Shown: positions 1-11,699, counted from the first letter of the stretch. The stretch is 35,441 bases of DNA from Hofstenia miamia (GCA_900660155.1 CABFPE010000173.1:1280799-1316239), one strand, 5' to 3'. The notes: a model not told the origin generated them from the sequence alone. Translations and numbers: made by a program.

Positions 1-20
1 TATATATATATATATATATA
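1..20. repeat. (TA)n tract at left end
   Basis: Pure TA dinucleotide repeat at the very edge of the window. A matching TA tract ends the window on the right, which suggests the contig stops at simple repeats that could not be assembled through. Confidence 0.9.
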
Positions 21-296
21 ATGAAAAGCGACCAAAGATAATTTTAGATTTCAGAATATTCCTAATATTTATATGATTTATAATTACAACTTGTGAATTC
101 AAAGCTTGGCCCTAAAATTTAAATTTTGTCTATTATTCTATTTGACTTTTGTACACTTGTAAATTTCACATTTGAGACTTATTTCATTTGCATCGGTCAT
201 ATTCACTTCAAATTTCTATTATCGAAATAATTTCAGCATCAAATTTTCAATTATATTTACATAACAATGAAAGCATAAAATTCCATATAAACCCAC

Positions 297-489
297 CGTG
301 CTAATACTTGCTTCTTCAAGACTTGTCAAATGCCACTTGCATGAAAGAGCTGGAGTCAAAATGCTGAGTATCATCATCTCCATGGCGTCAACCATCCAGG
401 CCAAGCCAGCAAGTACTGTGAGCCATACCTGAAATGGTCCGAAACCCAAATGATCGATTGCTTCTTCCACAGTAAAGTATTCTAAATAC
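297..489 (-). CDS. SVOP: SVOP-like transporter, gene B, membrane-entry exon
   Basis: Exon of a second SVOP-like gene (major facilitator superfamily, predicted membrane transporter of vesicle type). It encodes 64 codons from [20 protein letters not shown] through the first membrane segment to EEASIST, including the family signature [16 protein letters not shown]. The acceptor is CCGCAG before 489. The donor GTGGGT follows 297, and the exon ends in phase 0, exactly like exon 1 of gene A. By hand count 50 of 64 residues match gene A, so this is a tandem paralog and not an assembly duplicate. It begins with the third base of a codon, so an upstream exon is required. The next exon lies off the left end. 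An in-frame ATG further upstream in the same ORF is most likely intron read-through. Confidence 0.9.
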
Positions 490-1330
490 CTGCGGTAATA
501 GAACATTTTCATATAGTTCAAAACCAGTCCATATTTTATTTATGCAGAAATTCAGTTTACATTACATTTTTTGAGCTGAGAAGAGAAATATATATGCTGT
601 TAAGCAATAATGAATTATGTTAACACAGTTGTTAATTAGACATTGTTATTAAATAAATATTAGAATCTAGCAGCAAACGTATTAATCCTCTGCTTGGAGG
701 GAGGGGAGGGGGTGCTTCTTCAGCCGCTCTTTTGAGAAATATTGTTATATTTCTAAATTTAAGAAAGATATAGCCCTATTTTTTTTAGTTCTACAAAATA
801 AATTTTATGAATATCATATTGTGATCAATAAGTTGCTACGTAAATGTTTGTTTATATGTCACATATAAAATGGATATACAACTGGTGTTTTAGTACTTAG
901 CTATGTGTAACCTATGAAAACCCCAATTTCAGCACCGTTCTGTTATGGGAAAATATATTTTTTAATATTTTTGGTACAGGTGTCAATTTCCTGACGTCAG
1001 GTCCCATTATGAAGATAGAGCACCAGAATATTGGATTTTCTGTTCTCTTTGCATTTATCTATATTTAAGCTATAGTCCTGCCATGTTTCGATACTTCAGT
1101 GATGAATAGGTTTGATTTTATAAGGGGTTTTCTTGGAGCACCCTCCCCGCTTCTGCAAGTAGGAAAAGCTCACTCGAAATAAGGCTAAATATATAAGACA
1201 AATAGTTTAATAAATCGAATGTAAACAACATTGAATTGAATCACACCTTAGTCTATCCCAATAAAAATGAAAAGAAATCCCGAATTTTAAAAAAAATTTT
1301 CCTTGGAACTGTCTTCTTAATCATACTTAC
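490..1330 (-). other. probable intron of gene B
   Basis: About 840 bp between the two candidate gene B exons. It is AT-rich, with a short G-rich patch near 697-713 and no coding signal. No mobile element was recognised. Confidence 0.5.
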
Positions 1331-1533
1331 ATGCCAAACATTTCGTTCAACTGACAAATAATACAGCAAACAGGAAATTCTATTGAATTATTAAAAAGGG
1401 CAATTGATTCCAAATCGTTTGTAATGGTATTAGATATGAACGGACCTGATTTAACTGATTGCAATGCACCGTGCTTGGACTGTGATGTGGCGAGCACGGA
1501 CGGGTTACAACGCTGTTGTGAACTATAAAACAT
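1331..1533 (-). CDS. candidate N-terminal exon of gene B
   Basis: Open frame of 68 codons ending at a strong donor (GGCAT, then GTAAGT). It ends two bases into a codon. Joined to the next exon's leading G it makes ATG (Met) and continues as YLEYFTVEEA, so phase and order fit. The peptide (SQQRCNPSVLATSQSKHG, later CQLNEMFGM) is not membrane-like, as expected for the cytoplasmic N-terminus of SVOP proteins, which is poorly conserved. The first ATG is at 1533. A TTTTATAG acceptor lies just inside it, so the true 5' boundary is uncertain. The splice fit is seen in the sequence; membership of gene B is inferred. Confidence 0.5.
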
Positions 1534-4500
1534 AAAACATCAATCTGGGAAAGAATTAGCAGCGAGATCTTAATTGGTTAAATCAAAAATATTTTGCAAA
1601 AATTTAAAGGTCATGAAATGTGTTTTTAGGGACTATTTTGCAATATCCTCAAAGAAAATTTAAAGGGCTTTGTCCCGCTTTTGGTTACTAAGACCTCCCT
1701 CAGTCAAAAAATCATGCTTACATCATTAAAATTCAGTTGAAAACATCGACTCGTACTAAGTTTAGTATTTCAAAATTTTAAACCTTAAATATAAGAAAGC
1801 TTTTTAATATAGTTTTTCTTGCTAAAAAAGTCAATTCTCAGTGCAAGCACTCAAGTGTTCTTCAATTACCAATAATTGTATACATCATAGACTAAAGTTT
1901 TTTCCTATTCTATCTGAAATATCCCAATCGAAATTGATTATTACATTATGCAATGTTGTCAGTAAGTAAATTGCCATTATATTCAAATTACAAAAAAATT
2001 AGAGAAATATACTTGTGATAAGTTAGTAATAAATAAAATGTAAAATTTACGATTTGTTTCTTTGATGTGTTTGCGAGAACCCATTCAATGATGAAATGTG
2101 TTGAAATTTCCAAATAACAATGAACGCTTTTAGATGAACATTCGCATTTGATTGGTTGTTAGATAAGTATGGAATGTAGTGAAATATTGGATTGTACATC
2201 AAAAATAAACTACAAAATTGCCTTTCGTTGGCATGTATTTAAAAAATGCATTCCTTCTGTTTGTATCAATACATATTCTACAAATAAGAGAATATATTAA
2301 CTGCAAATAATTATTATCAACACAAACTTTCTTAATAATTTAATATTAAGATATGTCTTCTACCAAAGGTCTTCATACATAAAAAGGTCCTACTTGTACA
2401 AATAACAAATTTGAACTGTTAGCATCAATCCGTATAATTATACTTTTTGGATCACTAAATTTTAAATATTTGGTAACATTAATAAAAAAAGGCATTGATT
2501 AAAATATATTTCATCTAAAATAGATACAATTATATAATTTGTTAAATTTAGATGAATTTTTGGCGTTGAAAATTTCATCAATGTAATGAGATGATAGCAA
2601 ATATGTGCGCCAAAATTTTTTTGTAAAAAATTGTATACAATCAATCTTTTCTCTTAAAATTTAGTTATTTTTGTCACTTAGACACCATACCATATTAAAG
2701 TACTAATATGCTAATGAGCCTCTAAACATTAGACATGGGCTGAGCGTTGTTCTCCTCGGTCTCCGCGGTGAGTGAAGCAATTGCTGCATCAAGTGATTTC
2801 TTTACTTACATTATTATGTAAATATTGCGCAATTCATCCAAACCTAATTCAAGATTAAAAATTAGATGTCGTGCAAAAATGCCACTTTTCAAAATATTCA
2901 ACTTTTTTATACCTAGTAATTTTCATTGCAAAAAAATTTCTGAAAAACATTCGTTGTTATTTTTGTAGGTAGACATTGATTGGGCATTAAAACTCACTTG
3001 TTAAACAAAAAAGTGAGCGTCATCTAAAATGACAGTTACAAGAAATTTTTTTTTTAAAACAAAAAAGTGAGCGTCATCTAAAATGACAGTTACAAGAAAT
3101 TTTTTCTTAATTGTCTCAAAATGCATATTTTTGATATATGGTATTTTGCAAAGCAGAGCTGAAAGTGTTCCACTTTTTCCCGTACCGAAACAGGAGTGGA
3201 CTAAATAAATTAGGACATTTTTTCAAATCCTATTGGTTATTTGCAGTTTATATTACCAAAAAGTCTATAATGAAAAATTATTGAAATGAGATTTGATACT
3301 TGTTTTGGAGACCTGGTCACCATAGACCCTATGTACATCAAAGACAAATAATATTTAATCTTTTATAATTTTTCTCAAATCTATTATCCACAATATAACC
3401 ATACCTATATAAAGTAATTTAAAGAATCAAGTGCATAATGTATTGATTTTTTGTCTAAAGCTTGAAGAAAATCACAAAAGTTGAAGATAACACAAAAAGT
3501 TAATGGTGATTTGATACGATTGCGCAATACAATAAACTAGTTACAAAATATAATGCAAATTTTTTTAAAAATTTTAATTTATTCTCAAACATGTAAGAAA
3601 CCCGTATTCGAACCAAGTTATTGCCATATAGCTTACTAATGAACTCGAAGATTGTGGTTTCGTTAGAAATACAAATCAAAAAAATTTTAGCCAAAATTAT
3701 AAATATCACAAATAAGGTCTTCTAGACCCAAACTATATGAAATTGTACTACTGAAACATCTATTAATATTTTTACTAAGTTATTCCTATGCTGTTTCCTA
3801 ATATCATTTCGCAATTGTTGCATTAATTCCAAATTTGATGCTCACTATTCTTCATCACCACATGGGAATAGGTTAAATGCAATATATTTTTAATCACTCT
3901 GGTGTTGGATTGACTTTTAGCAATCCTTAGTTATCTATAAAAAATGCTACAGTTCCTATCTATCGTATCACAATGCAATAAGACTTTGGATTAATAATTG
4001 AATGTCCATCCTGGTACGACCAAAATAATTTTTGGCCTCTGAAAGCCCAATATGCGTCAAAGATTTGACCCTTTTTCGTCGACTGTCATCAGAGAACGCT
4101 ATTACAATGAATATTGTAACCATTATTTCAAACTGTTTGATATTTTCAAAATTCTGTTAAAAAGTTACACTACCCAAAATGCAATAATTTATCACTGTAT
4201 GAGCTGCCGATTTACTTAGAACCCTTATTAAGTATTAATTTTGGAATACTATTTATGGTAATTTACTTGGGTCAATTTTTGCTATTCTGCAAAATATTAT
4301 TTTTCAGGAAAAATCGCTAATATGCTACTAATGAGCTGACATCAGCACCATCAATTGCACCATGCTCTATAAAAATATAAAATGTGACCCACAAATTCCA
4401 ACAGCAAAATTTTTGACAAAACTGTCAACGATATTAATACAAAGCATTTGTAGGCACTGAGGATTTTATGTATATCTTAACATGCATTAACATACATAAA

Positions 4501-5330
4501 ATGATAATGCCACTAAAAAATTCGCTAAATATCACGGTTCGTAATTAACTAAAATAATTACTTTGCATGCACAGAAACCTGCTAATTAATATAAATGCAA
4601 TGTTTTAGCTTGGAATTTTTTCCACAATTATCAAATTGTGAACGCATAAAAAACTAAAACATATATGTGAATTAAAATGTATGTATTATAATGAAATCAG
4701 AAATTATGCTTACCCTTCTGTGCTGAAAAACAAAATAAGGGCATTTCTAAAATAACATGTTGCTGCAAAATATAACAACAAAAAATTTACATGCTAAAGC
4801 TAGATTGCTACAGTGTCATGTGATGCATATACAATGCAATGTAGCCGTTGAAAAACACAATGCATAATAATTAAATGGCAAATACTTAGCACAAGTGAAG
4901 ATTTTTATCCATAAGAGTAGATTCATCCAAACCATTTATCAATAAATAGCATTGACGTACGTTATAAAACAATGCTCATACTTATGTACAACAAAAATGC
5001 ATAAAATGTGTAAGAATTTCACGAGATTCGCAAAAAATCAATTATTTCGAAAAAATTCACAAACATACAATAAATTCTCAAAAATCGAATCCCAAATAAA
5101 GACAATTATTACTGTTAAAATCAAATTAATGCATTTCTTTCTCAAAAGTTACTTTGATTAAGCAAGCGAGCACTTACTATCGAAACAATATGTCTTTGCA
5201 TTTTTAGCCTACATATCTACAGTCATTATTGATTATTGAGGCTAGCCCCACAAATCCCCACAAGCCAATATTTATAGTGTGGGCATCCCCACTCCTATCG
5301 CAAGCCTGTCATGCACAGAACGAATACTCC
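1534..5330. other. gene-free AT-rich stretch
   Basis: About 3.8 kb with only short, low-complexity open frames. I saw no conserved protein, RNA gene or transposon terminus. The only structured item is a 54-bp tandem duplication near 3.0 kb. Presumed intergenic DNA upstream of gene B. Confidence 0.6.
3003..3110. repeat. 54-bp tandem duplication
   Basis: Two adjacent, nearly identical copies of a 54-bp unit containing AAGTGAGCGTCATCTAAAAT followed by GACAGTTACAAGAAATTTTT. They differ mainly in the T-run at the junction. This looks like a recent local duplication; no function is evident. Confidence 0.9.
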
Positions 5331-5334
5331 TGAA

Positions 5335-7356
5335 AGTTTTGCACTATACAAAAAAGCTAGAAATACCCTAATATAGAAAATCGTAAAGCTTACAATGAGT
5401 ATATTAAACATGAATATAGAAAATTACCGAACCAAACGAGTAAATGGAAATTGATTAACGAAATCTCCAATTGTACCAAATCCAAATTTTCTCTCAAAGA
5501 AAAAATTGTAGACCCCGAAGGAAATCAATACGTCACCGATTTTTAAATTTCCAGTATTTTAAATCAAACATTTGCAAACCTAGGTAATTATGAAGGTCCT
5601 CAAATAAAATTCCAGGAAATAAATCCTAATAGGCACACCTCTGAATTTGGTTTTCGCTTTATAACAAGTTTTGAAAAAATTAAGGCAATTAAGAAACTAA
5701 AATCAAACAAGTCAAGCGGCCCCTCGAAGATTCCAATATGGTTACTAAAAAGCAATGCAGAATCTATTGCCGAATCTTTAAATTATACCTTTAATGAATG
5801 AATAAAATGGAATGTTTTCCCGATTTCTTGAAACAGGCTCGCATTACTCCAATTTACAAAAAATACAACCCAAAAAGTCCCAAAAACTATCGACCTATAT
5901 CTCTTACATCACCAATCAGTAAAATATTTGAAAGACTATTACACAAACAAATTACACTTCATTTAAATAATCATAAACTATAGTCCAAATCACAATTTGG
6001 TTTCAGAAAAAATTACAAGCGACAGAAAAATGGAGAGCATTATATGACTCTAATATATTTGTTGCGATTGCCTGTCTTGACTTCTCAAAAGCATTCGATT
6101 TTATTAACCCTGAGATATTAATTAAAAATTAAAAAATATTGGTTTTTCTCTTAACAGGGCTCACCTTATATCTAATTACTTAAATCATAGACTTCAGCGT
6201 GTTAAATTAAATGATACTTTTCAAATTGGTTGTCTGTCACTAATGGTGTACCTCAAGGAAACATACTAGGTCCCCTGCTTTTTAGTATTTATGTGAATGA
6301 CGTGAATGAAATTACAGACTGCGAAATAACACAATACGCCAATGATACATCTATTTACCGTGGAAATAAATCCTTAGATAAAGCTGTAAAAGTTATTGAA
6401 TCGAATTGTATAAAATTGAGCAACTATTTTAGCATGCATAGATTGCGTATAACGCGAAAAAACTGAATTTTGCATAATGCAACCTTTTAGGAAAAAAACG
6501 GACATCTCTGACTATTCAATTAATTTTGATATCATCGGTTATACCTGTTAATAAGTTTAAATAACTAGAAGTAACAATAGATTCAAAGCTTAATTTCACG
6601 TCGAAAATAAATAATATTATTAAAAAAATGGCTATAGGTATTAGAAAGATATCCCATGTTTCCCAACAGTTACCCCCAATTGCAGTAATTCAAATGTTTC
6701 ATGCATTTATTATGAGTAATTTAAACTATGCTAATATCTTATATACTAATGTACACAGCCAAATGTTAAAAAAGCTTCGAGTTCAACTAAAATGGGCATT
6801 AAATGTTTGTAATAAAAACTCTTCTAAAACAAAAGAATATATTTCTATCTCTATTCTTTTTCTATAAGAGTTAATTATTTATTTACAATATCATTATTTG
6901 TTTCTTCAAATTCATAAACAAAATTCAACCCTACGATGAGATATCATTCTCATTTTCGACAGACTGTCTGGAGCAATATAAACGATCAAAAAACTATTCA
7001 CGTGTTAAATTTAATAAAAATATCATGAGTAAATCCTTTTTTAATATTGCAATTTATAACTGGAATAAATTGCCAAAAGAAATGAAAATAATAGACAACC
7101 TAAAAGAAAGAATTAAAATCATTAATTCTCAAACAAAAGTTTGTATCAGGTAGATGATGGATAAGATTTAAATTTTATAATAACAACTATACAATAAATC
7201 GAAATTAGTAAACTATCCGTAGCCAGTGTTTTTTTATTTTTGTTAGTATTCATTTTTTTTGTACTTAGAAGTTAATGACTCTATTCATTTGAAATATCAG
7301 TTAAATGTTGTAAAAAATTCAAATGAATATAGATTATCTTATCTTATCTTATCTTA
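5335..7356 (+). mobile_element. LINE copy 1: reverse-transcriptase half with 3' tail (CR1/L2-like)
   Basis: A 5'-truncated non-LTR retrotransposon. Recognisable RT blocks run in order: the linker KLKSNKSSGPSKIPIWLLKS near 5700, then PDFLKQARITPIYKK and NYRPISLTSPISKIFE (5820-5940), QFGFRK near 6000, GVPQGNILGPLLFSIYVNDV (6245-6305), and the catalytic block at 6335, which reads YAND instead of YADD. The thumb region (IMSNLNYANILYTNV) follows near 6705. Several stops and frame changes separate the blocks, and one catalytic aspartate is lost, so it cannot be active. It ends in a (TTATC)n tail, typical of the short 3' repeats of CR1/L2-like elements. The clade is inferred from the motifs only. 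Confidence 0.88.
7334..7356 (+). repeat. (TTATC)n tail of LINE copy 1
   Basis: Four perfect TTATC units plus a partial one mark the 3' end of the upstream LINE. The second LINE piece starts directly after it. Confidence 0.9.
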
Positions 7357-9033
7357 CGCACCGTAATTTACCCACTATCACCGGCAATCAAAGACAGGTA
7401 AAAATTTCACAAATGCCGCCGCCGAAAGATGCACACCGTTTTATCACTTGCCTACCAATTACCACGCAAGCGCTTCACCGCCAACATCAAACATATGCTA
7501 AAGTTCTTTCTGTGCCGTCACCACTATCACCCTCCGAGGTTCAAAGAATCCGAAACTTTTTAAGACTATTTTAATGACGGTAATTTTTCTTATTATTATA
7601 TTAACAATTGGGTTATGGCGAATTTTTCATTTTTTGGCAATAACCTATAATAGTTCCCCGGGGCATTTTTCTTAATTATTCTTATTTCCTTTAATTTTAA
7701 AAATAATATAACATTATTGAATAAAAAGCTCAAAATTAATGGCAGGCCTAGCATTTATCACCGATTTAAACTATTTCGTATAAAAAATATTTCCTCTTTT
7801 TAAATACGTAATTAATAATGTCCGGAATTGAACCTAATCCTGGTTTTTTCACACCAATCAAAGTAGGCGAATACACGCAAACCATTAATATAGGACAATC
7901 AATAAATTCGACTAAATATATTCATATTAACTTCCAAAAACTTTCTTCAAAAAATAATGAGTACAAACAACTCCTACAAGAACTTTGCTCAAATTTTGTC
8001 CTTGGAGTATCTGAAACATGGTTTTCAAATAATCATGAAAATTCTTCTTGTTCAATTGATAATCATAAATTTAAACTATTCAGAACAGATAGAATTCAAA
8101 CTTTACATTAAAATTAAACAAAAGGAGGAGGTGTAATATTCCTAATTGATAAAAAATGAAAACCTAAACTTCAGAAAAACATTTCAACCGATAACACACA
8201 CGGAAGTCTTTGGGTTGACATCCAAGACCTGCTTAATTATTATTATAGCAGACAGCTTCTGAATACATCATATTGTGCAAACAAAGGTCATTCGAACAAA
8301 TTCTTTTCACAAATTGAAAATGAGATCGTTAAAGCATTAAGTCATAACACAAATATAATGTTAATGGGAGATTGGAATTCGAACTTTTAAATAAGCTACA
8401 AAATTCCTTTCAACTTTCGACATCTCACTATTAAATCAATGCATTCCATCCAGAATTTCTGCAAATAGCCAAATCTTGATTGATGATTTTATGGTTTCAG
8501 AAAACGAATCTTTATATAAATACATTTGCTCGGAATTTCCCTACTCTGACCATTGCCTTATAATAACTTATTCTAATAAGCAAAAAATTAACAACCCAAC
8601 TAAATCTTGGATAAAAATAAAAGAAAAATCAGAAGAAAATGTCTTAAAACTTATAAATAATTTAAAAACCGAACATTGGAGTAGAATTTACTCTTCACAA
8701 ACACCCAATGAAATGATTAGCAACTTTAATAAAATTCTTTTATTCTATTTAGATATTTTTTGCCCTGAAAGGAAAACTTTTACTCTGAAAAAATTTGACA
8801 ATGTGTATAAAAACGTTTCTAAGCCATGGATTGATACAAAATGCTTAGAGTTAATTGATCAAAAGAAATCTAAATGGAAGGAATACAAAATTTCTGATAC
8901 AGCAAATATAATTATTATAAAAATTCACGTAATTTGTGCAATATTTACACACGAAAAGCCTATAAGAAATATTGCCGTTCTGAACATCAAAGCATCTCTT
9001 CTCAAAAAGGTAGGTCGGACTTTATAAATAGTT

Positions 9034-9034
<1 letters not shown>
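7357..9034 (+). mobile_element. LINE copy 2: 5' region and endonuclease half
   Basis: The front half of a non-LTR retrotransposon. 7357-7574 is an open, proline-rich stretch (QMPPPKDAHRF, VPSPLSPSEVQRI) that may be the end of ORF1 or a 5' leader. ORF2 appears to start near 7818 with MSGIEPNPGF, a 2A-like motif. An APE-type endonuclease follows with YIHINFQKL, GVSETWF (about 8010), GGGVIFLIDK (about 8123), MGDWN (8364-8378) and YSDHCLI (about 8541-8561). Stops interrupt it after the first third and again after MGDWN. After the endonuclease it continues through a basic linker (TRKAYKKYCRSEHQS in one frame) and stops near 9030, about where copy 1 begins in element coordinates. Confidence 0.85.
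7821..7847 (+). other. decayed 2A-like (ribosome-skipping) motif
   Basis: The sequence encodes SGIEPNPGF. The 2A consensus is D-(V/I)-E-x-N-P-G-P, and LINEs of several clades are known to carry 2A-like peptides near ORF starts. Here the core IEPNPG is intact. The leading Asp is Gly-like in position (SGIE) and the final Pro is Phe. The upstream frame reads LIM before SGIE, as 2A peptides often have hydrophobic residues there. Activity is unlikely without the last Pro. Confidence 0.6.

Positions 9035-9082
<48 letters not shown>
9035..9082. repeat. (ATA)n microsatellite
   Basis: Sixteen or so perfect ATA units. It lies at the left edge of the motif-array element. A shorter (ATA)n tract borders that element on the right (10968-10980), so the element may have landed inside one repeat tract. 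Confidence 0.95.
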
Positions 9083-9083
<1 letters not shown>

Positions 9084-9256
9084 CTTGGACTTTTCATAGC
9101 GCCCCTGAATAGCATTTTTTAGACTATTATATTGGCGCTGAATACATGAACTATTATAGCGCCGCTAAATATTTTTCGTGAAAAAAATAGCGCCGCTGAA
9201 TACTAAATTATTATTAGCAAACATTTTAAAAAAATTTTGGAAAAAACAGCAAATTT

Positions 9257-9694
9257 AACAAACAATAACATTAATAACATGCAATAATAACTATGATTGT
9301 AAAGTTTTCCAAAAATTGCGTACAATTGAGCCTATTTGAAAATAAATTTTGTAAAAATATCCCTATAACCTTCATATCCATTTTGAAAATGAATTTGAGG
9401 TATTTATTTCATTGGAAAACCTTTATTGATGTTCTTTGGCAGTGAAAATGCCAAGTTTTCGGATTCATTTAAAGTAACAAACAATAACATTAATAACATG
9501 CAATAATAACTATGATTGTAAAGTTTTCCAAAAATTGCGTACAATTGAGCCTATTTGAAAATAAATTTTGTAAAAAATTCCCTATAACCTTCATATCCAT
9601 TTTGAAAATGAATTTGACGTATTTATTTCAATGGAAAACTTTTATTGATGTTCTTTGGCAGTGAAAATGCCAAGTTTTCAGATTCATTTAAAGT
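9257..9694. repeat. 219-bp tandem duplication inside the motif-array element
   Basis: Two adjacent copies, 9257-9475 and 9476-9694, both beginning AACAAACAATAACATTAATA and ending near GATTCATTTAAAGT. Only a handful of substitutions and single-base gaps separate them, so the duplication is young relative to the decayed LINEs around it. Confidence 0.92.
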
Positions 9695-10917
9695 AAAGTT
9701 CGAACTACAAAATGTACTAAAATTTGAACAAAATTCTATTAAAAAGTTATGTTTTTATCAATTACATTTATCGCTCTAAAAATGAGGAAAATTAATGAAA
9801 TTCAAAATTAAAAGTTAATTTATCGTAGAGCTATTCAGCGCGCATCTAATGGCATTTAAACTGTTTCGATAGCATAAAAACTCATTGAGTTATAATTATC
9901 CAAAGTTAGTCTACTCTAATATTTAAAAAAATCGAATTTTACAAAAGTCTAAAATTGACAATTTCTTTTGGCTGCTGCTGTGCAACCAGTATAGATAAAT
10001 TCGAAAAAATAAAAAGTAGTTTCACATGGAACTAGTCAGCGCGCATGTTTTCATATATAACACTAGTCCATAACGTCAAAAGTCGAAGAGTAATAGCATT
10101 CCAAAATTCATCAGTTGATATCGTTAAATAGAAAATCGAAAGTTGTAATAAACTAAAGTGTTATTAACTCAAAGGGAAAAGTAATGAAAAATATAATATT
10201 AATATTGTAATATAGAATTAAAGAAGTTCTAAAGAATGCTGAAAAGAGCTAAGGAATTGAATAAGAATTGGCAGAGCACTAGCTGTCTAATTATGTGAAG
10301 TTGAAAACTATAATATTTCAAAGAGAAGAGAAAGACAAAGAAGAATACTATAATGTATAGAGATAAAGTCATCCAAATATAGTATTTTTAGACAGATGTC
10401 AAACTAATTATATATCAGAAAGTCTTCTAAATATATTAATTGCACTATTTTGTGTTGGATCTTTAACAATAAATATATGTCATTATAGTAAAACCCAAAG
10501 TAGTGCACAAGTGGCATTGATTCACTACTTTTTGACGGACTAGTTATATTTGTGTTTTAAAACTTATTACATGATTAGTTAACATGCTGAGATGATGTCC
10601 ATCAATATAATAATCAAAATAAAAATGTGTGTATTAAGCGCCTCTATAATAGTACAATGTTGTATTAAGCGGCGCTATAATAGTTCTGAATTTGTATTCA
10701 GCGGCGCTAAGAATGTAAACAAAGTTGTATTCAGCGCCACTATAATAGTTAAAATTCGAAAACTTGAAAGCCGTTTTTCTCACGTTTGAACAACGCCACC
10801 ACGCTGAAATTTACGTGACTTTTGGCGAATATACTAAGCTAGATGGCTACAAATTTTCAGCCAATTTGATTGGATACAGGCCTAATAATCGCACGGCGCC
10901 ACTGAATACACCCCCAG

Positions 10918-10964
10918 CGCCGCTGAATACCAGAGGCATCGAAATTTACTGGTATTCAGCGGCG
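10918..10964. repeat. perfect 16-bp hairpin at the right end of the motif-array element
   Basis: Left arm CGCCGCTGAATACCAG (10918-10933) and right arm CTGGTATTCAGCGGCG (10949-10964) are exact inverse complements around a 15-base loop. The arms are themselves copies of the element's repeated motif. The structure ends four bases before the (ATA)n border of the neighbouring LINE. Confidence 0.9.
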
Positions 10965-10967
10965 TTC

Positions 10968-11690
10968 ATAATAATAATAAACTTTTATTTTAAGACGGAT
11001 AAAAACATCCATTTAAGTTATAGAAATAATAGATTTTCATTCCACGAAGGAGCCGATATGGAAATAGAGAAAGTTCTCGTTCAGTGTTGGATTTTATTAC
11101 TCCAGAGAGCCTCTCACGCAGTCGACTATCTTCATAATGTGAGCGTTGAGGCAGAATATCTTGCAGTACATGATTCTCAGAAGTCAGTATCTTCTGAAGA
11201 AGCCTATTATCAACTTTGGTTGATTTTTTCAATAGGGGAATAATTTGATATAATTTTAAAGCGCAAAGCTTTTTTCTGAACTTTATCTAAGAGCAGCATA
11301 AGGGATTTTGAGGAACCTCCCCAAACTGAACAACAATATGTTAGCGAGGGCATAACTAATGCATAGTATAGTGTTTGTAGTTCATATTGGCTAAATCCAA
11401 GATGTTTCAATTTCAGCAATAAATACAACGTACTAGTAGCTTTTTTGCGCCATGTTCCGAATGTGATGAGAAAATGAAAGTGCCTTGTCAAAGTACACAC
11501 CAAGCAATATCACTACAGATTGTTGTGTGATACCTTGCAACTCAGGGATAGAGCTTTGACCAAAGTTAATGAGAAGTTCATTCGTCTTGATATGATTAAA
11601 ATGAAGGTTCTTGGATAAAAAATGAGCCTCAAGAGAATTGTTTACAAAATTGCTTTTGTCTCCAACATCGTACAAGTAGTATCTGTAGTA
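10968..11690 (-). mobile_element. 5'-truncated LINE, RT C-terminal end with (ATT)n tail
   Basis: Minus-strand non-LTR retrotransposon fragment. From 11675 down it encodes, with frame changes, a thumb block (VVILLGVYFDKALSFSHHIR), then LKHLGFSQYELQTLYYALVM and PSLTYCCSVWG (near 11300-11400), then a C-terminal block with SHYEDSRLRERLSG near 11150. The 3' end on this strand is AATAAAAGTTTATTATTATT, a short (ATT)n tail. It is a different family from the LINE at 5.3-9.0 kb, judging by tail and sequence. The rest of RT and all of the endonuclease are missing. Confidence 0.85.
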
Positions 11691-11699
11691 ATTCCTTTA

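Larger units (their letters stand above)
9083..10967. mobile_element. uncharacterised non-coding element with clustered 23-bp GC-rich motifs
   Basis: A 1.9-kb AT-rich segment with no convincing coding region. It carries at least ten copies of a motif near GTATTCAGCGGCGCTATAAT plus AGT. At the left (9096-9203) four copies read as the complement (ATAGCGCCGCTGAATAC). At the right, four copies (10631-10653, 10662-10684, 10694-10708, 10727-10749) read in the opposite direction. Three more (10895-10964) form the terminal hairpin. Inverted subterminal motif clusters are typical of transposase-binding sites in non-autonomous DNA transposons; a hairpin near the end also recalls Helitrons. No clear terminal inverted repeat or target duplication was found, so the class is open. 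Both sides are (AAT)n, which suggests insertion into the tail of the minus-strand LINE next to it. Confidence 0.6.

Noticed and set aside
4952-5161. Short plus-strand open frame upstream of the LINE
   Set aside because: Lys/Asn/Phe-rich low-complexity peptide with no LINE or host motif.
10764-11243. 159-codon plus-strand open frame
   Set aside because: It spans the hairpin of the motif-array element and the antisense of a LINE, so it is a shadow of repeats.
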